From Antarctobacter heliothermus (GTDB lineage: Bacteria > Pseudomonadota > Alphaproteobacteria > Rhodobacterales > Rhodobacteraceae), in contig NZ_FZON01000017.1 of the NCBI RefSeq assembly GCF_900188425.1, forward strand, positions 1-64,000: DNA of 64,000 nt, given 5' to 3'. Positions 35,513-43,479 of the stretch are shown one piece after another (positions within the stretch are counted from its first letter, which is position 1; every line of letters begins with the position of its first letter). A program made the position numbers and the translations under genes. The notes below the pieces were generated by a model, which did not search any database, was not told the DNA's origin, and worked only from the letters and a program-made list of their open reading frames with translations.

Positions 35513-36514
35513 ATGCAACCCGGAACCCTTTCTACCTTTCTCAAGCGCGGTGCCATCTGGGGCTTTATCGTGCTGGAGCTGATCTTTTTCTCCATCGCGG
35601 GTGAGTTTCTGTCGGTCAGCGACAAGGCTTTCATCAACGTGGACAACATGTTGCTGCTGTTCAAACAGTCCGCCCCGATCGGCATCATCGCCATGGGCAT
35701 GACCATCATCATGGTCAACGGCAATATCGATCTCAGCGTTGGCGCGACCTATGCCATCAGCGCGATTGTCATGCTGGACGCCATGACCTGGTCCATGTTT
35801 GCCGGGCTGGGGGACGGGGTGATCCCGGTGGCCTGGATCCTGGCGCTGTTGACGGGCGTGGCACTGGGGGCGCTGAACGGGCTGATCGTTTGGAAAACCG
35901 GGGTCGATGCCTTTATCGTCACGCTGGGGTCGATGCTGGGCTATCGCGGTCTGGTGTTCATGTACAACGGTGAACAACCGACCTCACACCTGAACTGGAC
36001 GCTGGTCGATTTCGCCGAGGCACAGTGGCTGGGCCTGCACACGGCGACATGGTTCCTGCTGGTGGTCACGGCGGCGGTCTGGTTCCTGATGAACAAGACC
36101 GTGCATGGCCGCAACGCTTACGCCATCGGCAACAACCGCAGCGCCGCTGTCAACGCCGGCATCCGGGTAGGGCCCCATATGGTGATCAACTTCATGATCA
36201 TCGGTTTTCTCGCGGCATTATCGGCGGTGGTGTTCTATTCCGAAAGCGGATCGGTCAATCCCAACGATGGCGAGTTGTATGAGCTTTGGGTGATCACCGC
36301 TGTTGTGCTGGGCGGTACCAAGCTGACAGGGGGCGCGGGGTCGATCATCTCGACCTTTGGTGGCGTGCTGGCGATCCAGCTGTTGCGCAAGGGGTTGTCA
36401 CATATCGGCGCCGATACGGAAACCGTCAATCTGGTGATTGGCCTGATCCTGATCGCGGTGCTGTTTCTGGACCGCCAGTTGAACACCAAGGGCAAAGAGG
36501 AGTTGAAGGTATGA
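35513..36514 (+). CDS. Ribose-type ABC transporter permease 2
   Basis: The 333-residue RbsC-like permease carries GMTIIMVNGNIDLSVGATYA and AVVLGGTKLTGGAGSIISTFGG, the same family landmarks as its neighbour. The two are clearly different in sequence, fitting a heteromeric channel. Its stop overlaps the ATPase start (ATGA), so the ATPase is translationally coupled. Confidence 0.9.
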   Translation: MQPGTLSTFLKRGAIWGFIVLELIFFSIAGEFLSVSDKAFINVDNMLLLFKQSAPIGIIAMGMTIIMVNGNIDLSVGATYAISAIVMLDAMTWSMFAGLGDGVIPVAWILALLTGVALGALNGLIVWKTGVDAFIVTLGSMLGYRGLVFMYNGEQPTSHLNWTLVDFAEAQWLGLHTATWFLLVVTAAVWFLMNKTVHGRNAYAIGNNRSAAVNAGIRVGPHMVINFMIIGFLAALSAVVFYSESGSVNPNDGELYELWVITAVVLGGTKLTGGAGSIISTFGGVLAIQLLRKGLSHIGADTETVNLVIGLILIAVLFLDRQLNTKGKEELKV

Positions 36515-38022
36515 GTGATCTGACCCCGGTTCTGCGGCTCGAAGACATCGTCAAGACCTTTCCGGGGGTTCGGGCGCTGGACGGTGTGTCGCTGACCCTG
36601 ATGCCCGGTGAGGTCCACGCCCTGATGGGGGAAAATGGCGCCGGAAAATCCACCCTGATGAAGGTGCTGGGCGGCATCCTGAAACCGAATGAGGGCCGCA
36701 TCCTGGTGGCGGAAACCCCGGTTGTAATGTCCTCACCGCTAGAGGCCAAGGCCAAGGGCATCGTGTTTATCCATCAGGAACTCAGCCTGGCCGAGGAACT
36801 GAGCGTGGCCGAGAACATCTATCTGGGAGAATTGCCGCGCAAACGGTTCGGGCTGGTCGACTGGGCCACGCTGGAGACGCGGACAAATGCGATCCTTGAA
36901 AAGCTCAAGGTCGGTTTTGACGCCAGAACGCGGGTCGGGGATCTGTCCATCGCCAACCAGCAGATGGTCGAGATTGCCCGCGCGCTGACCGTGGATGCCA
37001 AGGCGGTGATCTTTGACGAACCCACCGCGTCCTTGACCGACGCGGAAAAGGTTGTGCTGTTCGACGTGATTGCCGGGCTGCAAGAACAGGGCGTCGGGAT
37101 CATCTATATCTCGCACCGGATGGAAGAGATCTTTAGGATCACCGACCGGATCAGCGTGCTGCGCGACGGCAGCTATCGGGGCACCGTCAACACCGCCGAC
37201 ACCGATGAAGAAGCGGTCACCCAGTTGATGATCGGCCGCAAGCTGGACCTGACCCGCAACGAAAGCCATCATGAACTGGGCGACGTCGCGCTGGAGGTGC
37301 GCGGGCTGTGCTGTGGTGATCTGTTCCGCGACATCAGTTTTGAGGTCCGGCGTGGTGAGGTGGTCGGGTTCTACGGCCTTGTCGGCGCGGGACGCACAGA
37401 GATTGCCGAAACGCTGTTCGGGTTACGCGACCCCAGCGCGGGCACAATCCTGCTGGACGGGCAGGAAACGGTGATTCATTCGCCCACCGACGCGATTTCG
37501 CGCGGCATTTCGTTGGTGCCGGAGGACCGCAAAGGGCAGGGGCTGATCCTAGGCATGAACTGTCGGGACAACATGACCTTGCCGCAGGTTGATGACCTCA
37601 AGGCCGGGCCGTTTGTGGCCGAAGGAGCCGAGGTGTCGATCTTTGACCAATACCGTGACCGGCTGGACATCCGGACGCCGGGTTGGAAACAGTTGGTCGG
37701 CAATCTGTCGGGCGGCAACCAGCAAAAAATCGTTATCGGCAAATGGCTGTCGATGCGGCCCAGCGTGCTGATCGTGGATGAACCGACGCGCGGCATCGAC
37801 GTGGGCAGCAAGTCCGAGATTCACAACCTGATCCGTGAACTGGCGGCCCAGGGCTACGCGGTGATCGTGATTTCGTCGGAAATGCCGGAGGTGCTGCACG
37901 TCTCTGACCGGATCGTGGCGATGTACTCGGGGCGGATCATGCGCACCTTCACCTCTGAAGAGGTGACCGAAGACAATCTGATTCAGGCGATTTCAGGGAT
38001 CACGCCGGACAAGGCGGCGTGA
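36511..38022 (+). CDS. Ribose-type ABC transporter ATP-binding protein (two ATPase domains)
   Basis: The 503-residue protein has two ABC domains as in RbsA/MglA. The first has Walker A GENGAGKST, signature LSIANQQMVEIARAL and Walker B VIFDEPTAS. The second has the usual degenerate Walker A (GLVGAGRTE), signature LSGGNQQKIVIGKWL and Walker B LIVDEPTRG. MSDLTPVLRLEDIVKTFPGV begins at the ATG overlapping the permease stop. It ends the uptake operon and is convergent with the next gene. Confidence 0.93.
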   Translation: MSDLTPVLRLEDIVKTFPGVRALDGVSLTLMPGEVHALMGENGAGKSTLMKVLGGILKPNEGRILVAETPVVMSSPLEAKAKGIVFIHQELSLAEELSVAENIYLGELPRKRFGLVDWATLETRTNAILEKLKVGFDARTRVGDLSIANQQMVEIARALTVDAKAVIFDEPTASLTDAEKVVLFDVIAGLQEQGVGIIYISHRMEEIFRITDRISVLRDGSYRGTVNTADTDEEAVTQLMIGRKLDLTRNESHHELGDVALEVRGLCCGDLFRDISFEVRRGEVVGFYGLVGAGRTEIAETLFGLRDPSAGTILLDGQETVIHSPTDAISRGISLVPEDRKGQGLILGMNCRDNMTLPQVDDLKAGPFVAEGAEVSIFDQYRDRLDIRTPGWKQLVGNLSGGNQQKIVIGKWLSMRPSVLIVDEPTRGIDVGSKSEIHNLIRELAAQGYAVIVISSEMPEVLHVSDRIVAMYSGRIMRTFTSEEVTEDNLIQAISGITPDKAA

Positions 38023-38064
38023 GGGCTGTGTGACAATGACCTGAGATTGGGGCCGCGCCCCGGT

Positions 38065-38748
38065 TCAGTCGATGACGGCCACCAGATGCGCACGGTTGCC
38101 ATTGCTGGCGCGCTTGACGAACCACGAGGTTCCCAGGCGTCGGCATATGCGGACGCTTTCCTTTTCGGCGACAAAAAACGCCAGAAAGTCTCGTTGCAAG
38201 GACAAGGCCAGAAACCATTCGCCCAATTCGCTACAGCGCGCCGGATCAACCTGGGGCAGCTTGGCGATTTCGTCGGCTGACAGATCCTGAAACAACGCGC
38301 TGTGAATGCTGGTCCCGTTGAGCGAAACCGGCGTCACACCTGTTCCGTCGTCCGGGATGGTTTCGACAACTGTGGCGACTTCCGGGGGATCGACGACAGG
38401 CGGGACGCTTTCGGCGGGATCGACCTTGGCATCGTCCTTTGTGTCGTCTTCGGGGACGTCCTTGGGACCATCGGGGGGCACCACGACCGCGACCTCGGGG
38501 AGATCGACATCGTCAAGTGCCGCAACCCGGTCCTGTGTGGTGCCCAGCAGATCTCCGCCCTCCTTGGGCGGTTCGATCCCCTCTGCGCCGCGCGCCTTCA
38601 GGTCCAGCTCGATTTCGGCCACGGCGATCAGGATGTCGGCCATCAGTTGTTCCGCCGGGTTGATGGTGTCGGCACTGTCCTGGGCCGCGGCGCCCTGGGC
38701 CATCAGGAACGCGGCAAAGACAATCGGCAAACGGCGACATGGGAACAT
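38065..38748 (-). CDS. Hypothetical exported protein with acidic Pro/Asp-rich middle
   Basis: I do not recognise this 227-residue protein. It begins MFPCRRLPIVFAAFLMAQGAAAQ, a signal peptide. Residues ~25-80 are helical and acidic, ~80-145 are rich in P, D, E and V (likely disordered), and the C-terminal ~80 residues look folded (CSELGEWFLALSLQRDFLAFFVAEKESVRICRRLGTSWFVKR) with two Cys. The ATG follows CGAGGTC. It stands alone between convergent transporter genes and a divergent membrane protein. Confidence 0.65.
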   Translation of the reverse strand: MFPCRRLPIVFAAFLMAQGAAAQDSADTINPAEQLMADILIAVAEIELDLKARGAEGIEPPKEGGDLLGTTQDRVAALDDVDLPEVAVVVPPDGPKDVPEDDTKDDAKVDPAESVPPVVDPPEVATVVETIPDDGTGVTPVSLNGTSIHSALFQDLSADEIAKLPQVDPARCSELGEWFLALSLQRDFLAFFVAEKESVRICRRLGTSWFVKRASNGNRAHLVAVID

Positions 38749-38983
38749 GACTGAGACCTCGAATTGGTAGTGGAAGGGTAGTCAATTGCGCAGCAAACGC
38801 CAAGACCCGGCCTGCGTAGGGCGGGCCTTGTCCCCCGTCGTGCGCCCAGCAACATCCGTGCGTCATGCTATACACTGAAATAGAGGCCGCGCGCGCCCAC
38901 CAGATCCACGGCGCGGTTGACGCCAGTCAGTCACATGCCCTTTACTGAATGCAGAGCGTAGGGATGAGCGTGGGAGAAATTGC

Positions 38984-39787
38984 GTGCCAGATACCCCCAA
39001 ACCCGGTGTACCGGAGTTGGGTCCGGTCGATGCGGGCCTGTTGAAAGAGGCGTTGCGACGCGGTTGGCGTGATCTGAAACGCGCGCCGGGCTTTGCGCTG
39101 CTGTTTGCGCTGGTCTATTTTCTGGGCGGCTGGTTCATGGTCTGGATTACATGGATCACCGGGCAAAGCTATTGGCTGGTCTTTGCCGCCATCGGCTTTC
39201 CGCTGATCGCGCCCTTTGCGGCGGTGGGCTTTTACGATGTCAGTCGCCGGATCGAACAGGACCGGCCGCTGGACTGGATGCAGATCATGGGGGTGGTCAG
39301 ACGCGAATCCGGCCGGCAATTGCCGTGGTTGGGGGTCATCATCCTCGTCGTCTTTCTGTTCTGGTTCTTTCTGGCGCATATGATCTTTGCGCTGTTTCTG
39401 GGCCTGTCAACGATGACAAATGTCTCCAGTTCGCTGGACATTTACATGACCAGCAATGGGCTGACCATGCTGGCGGTGGGGACGCTGGTGGGGGCGGCAT
39501 TCTCGACCCTGCTGTACATGATCACCGTGCTGTCGCTGCCCATGCTGCTGGACCGGGAAATCGATTTCGTGACCGCGATGATCACCTCTTTTGCCTATGT
39601 ACAGGCGCACCCTTTGCCGATGCTGGGCTGGGCGGTCTTTATCGCGGTGGTGACGTTGGTGTCGATGCTGCCGGGGTTTGTCGGGCTGTTCATCTCGCTG
39701 CCGCTACTGGGGCATGCGACATGGCATCTGTACGACATGGTCGCCTATGGCCAAAGCCATGGCGCAGAGGCGCATGTCGCGGCCTGA
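38984..39787 (+). CDS. DUF2189-type integral membrane protein
   Basis: The 267-residue protein has about six hydrophobic helices and the family pattern ALRRGWRDLKRAPGFALLFALVYFLGGW near the N-terminus, with FPLIAPFAAVGFYDVSRRIEQ after the second helix. The function of this family is unknown; some members sit near cytochrome oxidase genes, but none is here. The GTG start follows TGGGAGAAA. A possible -35 TTGACG lies at 38917. Confidence 0.8.
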   Translation: MPDTPKPGVPELGPVDAGLLKEALRRGWRDLKRAPGFALLFALVYFLGGWFMVWITWITGQSYWLVFAAIGFPLIAPFAAVGFYDVSRRIEQDRPLDWMQIMGVVRRESGRQLPWLGVIILVVFLFWFFLAHMIFALFLGLSTMTNVSSSLDIYMTSNGLTMLAVGTLVGAAFSTLLYMITVLSLPMLLDREIDFVTAMITSFAYVQAHPLPMLGWAVFIAVVTLVSMLPGFVGLFISLPLLGHATWHLYDMVAYGQSHGAEAHVAA

Positions 39788-39795
39788 GAGCGCTG

Positions 39796-40008
39796 TCAGG
39801 CCTCGCGGCCTTCGGCCTTGAGCCGGGCATGCAGCCCGGCGGCGCGGGCGTCGCCCAGTTCCAGCGCAAAGACATAGGCGTGCGTCAGGTAGAAACAGGC
39901 GGCATCAAGGTTGTTCACCGTCTCGGCCGCCTGCGCATAAAGCGCCACCAGTGCCGCGCGATCACCCCGCGCGTGCGCTGCTATCAGGCGATCGTCCAGT
40001 GTCTTCAT
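39796..40008 (-). CDS. Small helical protein coupled to the Rieske oxygenase gene
   Basis: The 70-residue product, MKTLDDRLIAAHARGDRAAL onward, overlaps the oxygenase stop (ATGA), so it is translationally coupled. It reads as three helices with TPR-like spacing (ALVALYAQAAETVNNLDAACFYLTHAYVFALELGD) and has no membrane segment or metal motif. I do not know its function; coupling suggests a role with the oxygenase. A longer reading from 40071 would extend into the oxygenase and is unlikely. Confidence 0.7.
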   Translation of the reverse strand: MKTLDDRLIAAHARGDRAALVALYAQAAETVNNLDAACFYLTHAYVFALELGDARAAGLHARLKAEGREA

Positions 40009-41180
40009 TCGGCGGCCTTGGACATGTCGCGGCAGGATTGTACCTGTGTGGCCACCCAGTCGTGAAAGCAATGGGTCGGGCTGTCCATCGCCGGTGAAAA
40101 GCGCCCGCCGTCAAAGCCGCTGGCATGGCGTCCGCGCTGCATGCCCTCAACCACAAAGATGTCTTCCTCAAACACGGTCTTCCAGAGTTGCGTGTTGCGC
40201 TGGCGCAGCCCGCTGTCGGTCTTGGGCTGGGCATAATACAGGTGGATATGCTCGACCGTCTTTGCCGTGCCGTCGGGCAACAGGACGATGGCAAAGGCGT
40301 GGTCGCGATGCACTCCGAACAGGACGTTGGGATAGACCGCGATGTATTCAGCGGCGGTGTCCCATTTGTCAGAGATGTCGTCAAAATCCGGAAACGGATC
40401 ACCGTTCTCGTTGGTGACCTGGCGGTAGACCTCGGTTCCCTGACCGGAAAAGCGCCCCAGCCGTTCGATGTTGTAGTGGTCCTCCAGCCGCGAATAGGAA
40501 TTCAGGCCCGGATGGACCCAGGGCAGGTGATAGCTTTCGCAGTAGTTTTCCACCGCGAGTTTCCAGTTGCAGGCCACCTCCAGCGTCAGAATGCTGTCGG
40601 ATCCGCCGTGATAGAGCGGCTTTTCAAACTCGGCCCAGCGGGTCATGACATCGGCCATGGCCTCTTCGAATGCCGGTGCATCGCCCGAGACATTGATCCA
40701 CACAACATCCCGCCAGATATGGCTGCGCACCTCGATCAGGCCAAGGGTGGCGCGGTCGATGGCATCATGGGTGTTGTGGCCGGGCCCGCCCACATGGGGC
40801 GTGCTGACAAGACGACCATCGGTGCCGTAGCACCACGAATGATAGGGGCAGCGGATCGCGCCCTCTATCTTGCGCGGCTCTTCGACCAGGATCATGCCGC
40901 GATGGCGGCAGATGTTCTGAAAGACCCGGACCGCACCGTCCCGTCCGCGCAACAGCAGCAGGGGCATCCCGAGAAAGGTGATCGGCTTGGCATCGCCCTC
41001 TTCGGGCACATCCGCCGTGACCGCCAGTCCGGCCCATTGACGGAACAGCACCGCGTCGCGTTCTTCGGCAAAGACATCCGGGTCGATGTAGTGCGCATTC
41101 GGCAGGCCGTTGGCCTGGGCGGCGGGGCGGCGGACGTTGTCAAGATCAGTGGGGGCAAGAACGGTCGGGGGAAGGGTCAT
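40005..41180 (-). CDS. Rieske non-heme iron oxygenase, alpha subunit (GbcA/CntA-like group)
   Basis: The 391-residue protein has a Rieske [2Fe-2S] site C-x-H-x17-C-x2-H (ICRHRGMILVEEP...RCPYHSW) and a mononuclear iron site with the two His of ENYCESYHLPWVHP and a downstream acid. The size and lack of a beta subunit fit the group acting on quaternary ammonium compounds (glycine betaine, carnitine, choline) or small aromatics. No reductase gene adjoins. I use the ATG at MTLPPTVLAPTDL; a GTG at 41210 is possible. The XRE regulator upstream probably controls it. Confidence 0.85.
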   Translation of the reverse strand: MTLPPTVLAPTDLDNVRRPAAQANGLPNAHYIDPDVFAEERDAVLFRQWAGLAVTADVPEEGDAKPITFLGMPLLLLRGRDGAVRVFQNICRHRGMILVEEPRKIEGAIRCPYHSWCYGTDGRLVSTPHVGGPGHNTHDAIDRATLGLIEVRSHIWRDVVWINVSGDAPAFEEAMADVMTRWAEFEKPLYHGGSDSILTLEVACNWKLAVENYCESYHLPWVHPGLNSYSRLEDHYNIERLGRFSGQGTEVYRQVTNENGDPFPDFDDISDKWDTAAEYIAVYPNVLFGVHRDHAFAIVLLPDGTAKTVEHIHLYYAQPKTDSGLRQRNTQLWKTVFEEDIFVVEGMQRGRHASGFDGGRFSPAMDSPTHCFHDWVATQVQSCRDMSKAAE

Positions 41181-41299
41181 CTGGGCGGGCCTTCTGCTGA
41201 CGTGGGACACTTTCCCGGTTAGACGCAGAAGGCGGGCTTGAACCGATCAAACCCGACACAGTTTGTATCACAGCGACCGCACCTGCGGCGGATCGGCGG

Positions 41300-42166
41300 T
41301 CAGATAAAGGATTCCGAAGGTTTGAGCAGATTGCGCTGATAGGCCAGCAGATCCGCCTCGGTACAGAACCCGGCGCTGCGCGCGGCGGGCAGCACATGGG
41401 CCATGTCCTTGCCCAGATATTCGTAGACCAGCCGTTCCACCCGGCGTCCGGCGACGTTCTCGCGCACGGTGCGGGTGACATATCCGACCCAAAAGTTGTT
41501 TTCGAACGACGGAATGCGCGCGAGAAAGTTGAAAGAGGTCGTGGTGGCCCCCCGGCGGCTGACCAGTGCAGCCACCCCGTCCTCTTGCGCCATCACCGCA
41601 CCGCGAAATTCCCGCGTTGCCGGTTCGGTGGGCAACCCTTGCTGGCGCATGGCATCTTTGGCCTCGAACCCCTTGAGGAAGGTGCCCTTGCGGCTGCGAA
41701 AGACATAGATCAGTCCGCGAACGAACATGTCTTCGTCCAAAAAGCTGCGGCGGGCAAAGCGATAGAACCCGCTGGGAAACTCTTCTTCGCTGACGGGCCG
41801 CAGCGCGCCGCCAAGATAGTTGGCGACGGCGGGGTTGTTCAGAATGCCGGCTTCGCTGTTGGTGATCTCCTCGACGGGTTCCAGCAGGATGCGCGCATCG
41901 ACCTGAAAATATGAACAGATGCGGTGCAGCACGTCGGGGCGCGGAAAACTCTCACCTGCAAGATAGCGATTGTACTGGGTGCGATTGATCCCCAGGTCGC
42001 GGCACAGCGCGGATATGGAGGGCGCACGTTGTGACAGCTGGCGCAGATTGGCACCAAGCATACTGCGCAATTCGGCCGGCGCGGGACCGCGCCTTGGCGC
42101 ATTTGTGGCAGGCTTCTCCGGCATGTTGTCCCAGTCCCGTCTTGTAGCGCCTTTAAGTTGCAGCAT
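41300..42166 (-). CDS. XRE-family transcriptional regulator
   Basis: The ~288-residue protein has an HTH_3 domain near residues 35-95 (NLRQLSQRAPSISALCRDLGINRTQYNRYLAGESFPRPDVLHRIC) and a C-terminal domain of ~170 residues of unknown ligand. Starts at 42166 or 42124 are both possible; the open frame extends to a TTG inside a palindrome and that start is unlikely. It lies upstream of the Rieske gene on the same strand with a 119-bp gap. The perfect palindrome before it is the likely operator. Confidence 0.8.
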   Translation of the reverse strand: MLQLKGATRRDWDNMPEKPATNAPRRGPAPAELRSMLGANLRQLSQRAPSISALCRDLGINRTQYNRYLAGESFPRPDVLHRICSYFQVDARILLEPVEEITNSEAGILNNPAVANYLGGALRPVSEEEFPSGFYRFARRSFLDEDMFVRGLIYVFRSRKGTFLKGFEAKDAMRQQGLPTEPATREFRGAVMAQEDGVAALVSRRGATTTSFNFLARIPSFENNFWVGYVTRTVRENVAGRRVERLVYEYLGKDMAHVLPAARSAGFCTEADLLAYQRNLLKPSESFI

Positions 42167-42199
42167 TTTTGCGCGCTTGTCCCCTGATACATCGGTGTT

Positions 42200-42217
42200 T
42201 GACGCCAATTGGCGTCA
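42200..42217. promoter_or_regulatory. 18-bp perfect palindrome upstream of XRE regulator
   Basis: TGACGCCAATTGGCGTCA is a perfect 18-bp inverted repeat 34 bp before the regulator's probable start, between it and the divergent gene at 42347. It is a strong candidate operator for the XRE regulator; this is inferred from symmetry and position. Confidence 0.65.
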
Positions 42218-42346
42218 CGCATGATGCTACTTGGCGGCAAACCTGACCTCTAGCGCCACAAAAATCAAGATGAAGACACGGAAAATCACCTATTGCGTCG
42301 GAAAGGTTTCGTTCACCTTCATCTAATAATCATCAGTGGGTGCATC

Positions 42347-42667
42347 ATGCAGGATCAGATGTTGGGCGTTGTTTTGTGGGCGGATGTCGATGATCGCAAA
42401 GCCGTGATCTGGTGCGAAGATCACGGCAACCTGGCGTATTACACGGCAGCTGAACAGAACGTTCACGAAGGGATTGATCTGGACGCGGGAGATCTGATTC
42501 AGTTCGACCTCCGCGAGGATCGCGATGTCAGACGGGCGCGCAACCTGCGCCGGGTGGACGCGGGCTATGCCCCGACCATCGTGCACGAGTTGCGCAACAG
42601 GGGGCCACGCGGCAGCAGCACGGCCGAAAACGTGGTCAGCTTTCCCGAGGCGCGTCGCGCCGGATAG
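42347..42667 (+). CDS. Conserved small hypothetical protein
   Basis: The 106-residue product, MQDQMLGVVLWADVDDRKAV onward, has a beta-rich first half reminiscent of a cold-shock/OB barrel (GVVLWADVDDRKAVIWCEDHGNLAYY, LDAGDLIQFDLRED) and a basic, disordered tail (RRARNLRRV). This hints at nucleic-acid binding, but no RNP motif is intact and I do not assign it. The upstream ribosome site is weak. Longer frames from 42293 add unlikely sequence. Confidence 0.65.
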   Translation: MQDQMLGVVLWADVDDRKAVIWCEDHGNLAYYTAAEQNVHEGIDLDAGDLIQFDLREDRDVRRARNLRRVDAGYAPTIVHELRNRGPRGSSTAENVVSFPEARRAG

Positions 42668-42684
42668 AACCCCTTTCAGGGTGC

Positions 42685-42714
42685 GGCGCGATTCCCGGTG
42701 ACCGGGGTCGCGCC
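42685..42714. terminator. Hairpin between convergent genes
   Basis: GGCGCGA/TCGCGCC extended by CCCGG/CCGGG with one internal mismatch forms a 12-bp stem with a TGA loop. It sits between the stops of the small hypothetical gene and ilvH. It lacks a U-tract in both directions, so termination is only likely. Confidence 0.5.
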
Positions 42715-42726
42715 ACAGTCGTCATG

Positions 42727-43287
42727 TCAGATGCCGCGCGCCAGGGCGGCGACGCCGGTACGGGCCACTTCGGCCAAGCCAAGCGGGCGCATGAGATCGG
42801 CAAAGGCATCAATCTTGTCCGGGGTTCCGGTCAGCTGGAAGACAAAGCTTTCCAGCGTCGAATCCACAACATTGGCTCGAAAGATATCCGCCAGGCGCAG
42901 TGCCTCGACCCGTTTGTCGCCGGTGCCGTTGACCTTGAACAACGCCAGTTCCCGTTCGACGGATTTGCCCTCGACCGTGAGGTCATGCACTTCGTGTACG
43001 GGAACGATGCGGCCCAGCTGCGCCTTGATCTGTTCGATCACCTGCGGCGTGCCGGTCGTGACGATGGTGATGCGGCTGAGGTGGCCCTCATGATCGACCT
43101 CTGCAACGGTCAGGCTGTCGATGTTGTACCCGCGCCCGGAAAACAATCCGATGACACGCGCCAGCACGCCTGGTTCGTTTTCTACCAGCACCGCGATGGT
43201 ATGGGTTTCCTGCACGTCCGAGAAATTGGGGCGCAGGTTGTAGGCAGAGTGCTTGCTCGAACCTTTCTTGATCTTCAGTGCTGACAT
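42727..43287 (-). CDS. ilvH: Acetolactate synthase, small regulatory subunit
   Basis: The 186-residue protein has an ACT domain at ~24-95 (THTIAVLVENEPGVLARVIGLFSGRGYNIDSLTV) and the ALS_ss_C domain. It binds valine and tunes the catalytic subunit IlvB. MSALKIKKGSSKHSAYNLRP is the usual alphaproteobacterial N-terminus. ilvB lies 3.2 kb upstream on the same strand, separated by an acyltransferase gene and an opposite-strand kinase, so ilvH needs its own promoter or long read-through. Confidence 0.94.
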   Translation of the reverse strand: MSALKIKKGSSKHSAYNLRPNFSDVQETHTIAVLVENEPGVLARVIGLFSGRGYNIDSLTVAEVDHEGHLSRITIVTTGTPQVIEQIKAQLGRIVPVHEVHDLTVEGKSVERELALFKVNGTGDKRVEALRLADIFRANVVDSTLESFVFQLTGTPDKIDAFADLMRPLGLAEVARTGVAALARGI

Positions 43288-43479
43288 CGCCGGGCCTTTC
43301 TGAGGGGGTGCCGACCCGCAAGGCGCGGGCCGCACAAGGATTTAGCCAAGATCGGCGGCTTTGGCCAGCGGTCCGCGCGGTTAAATCGGGTGATGCAGAG
43401 GATTTAATGCCCTGTCAATTGTTTTTCGCTAGTCCAAATTCATTGCGTCGCAATTGTTTCCGGCAACCAGGGGCCACTC

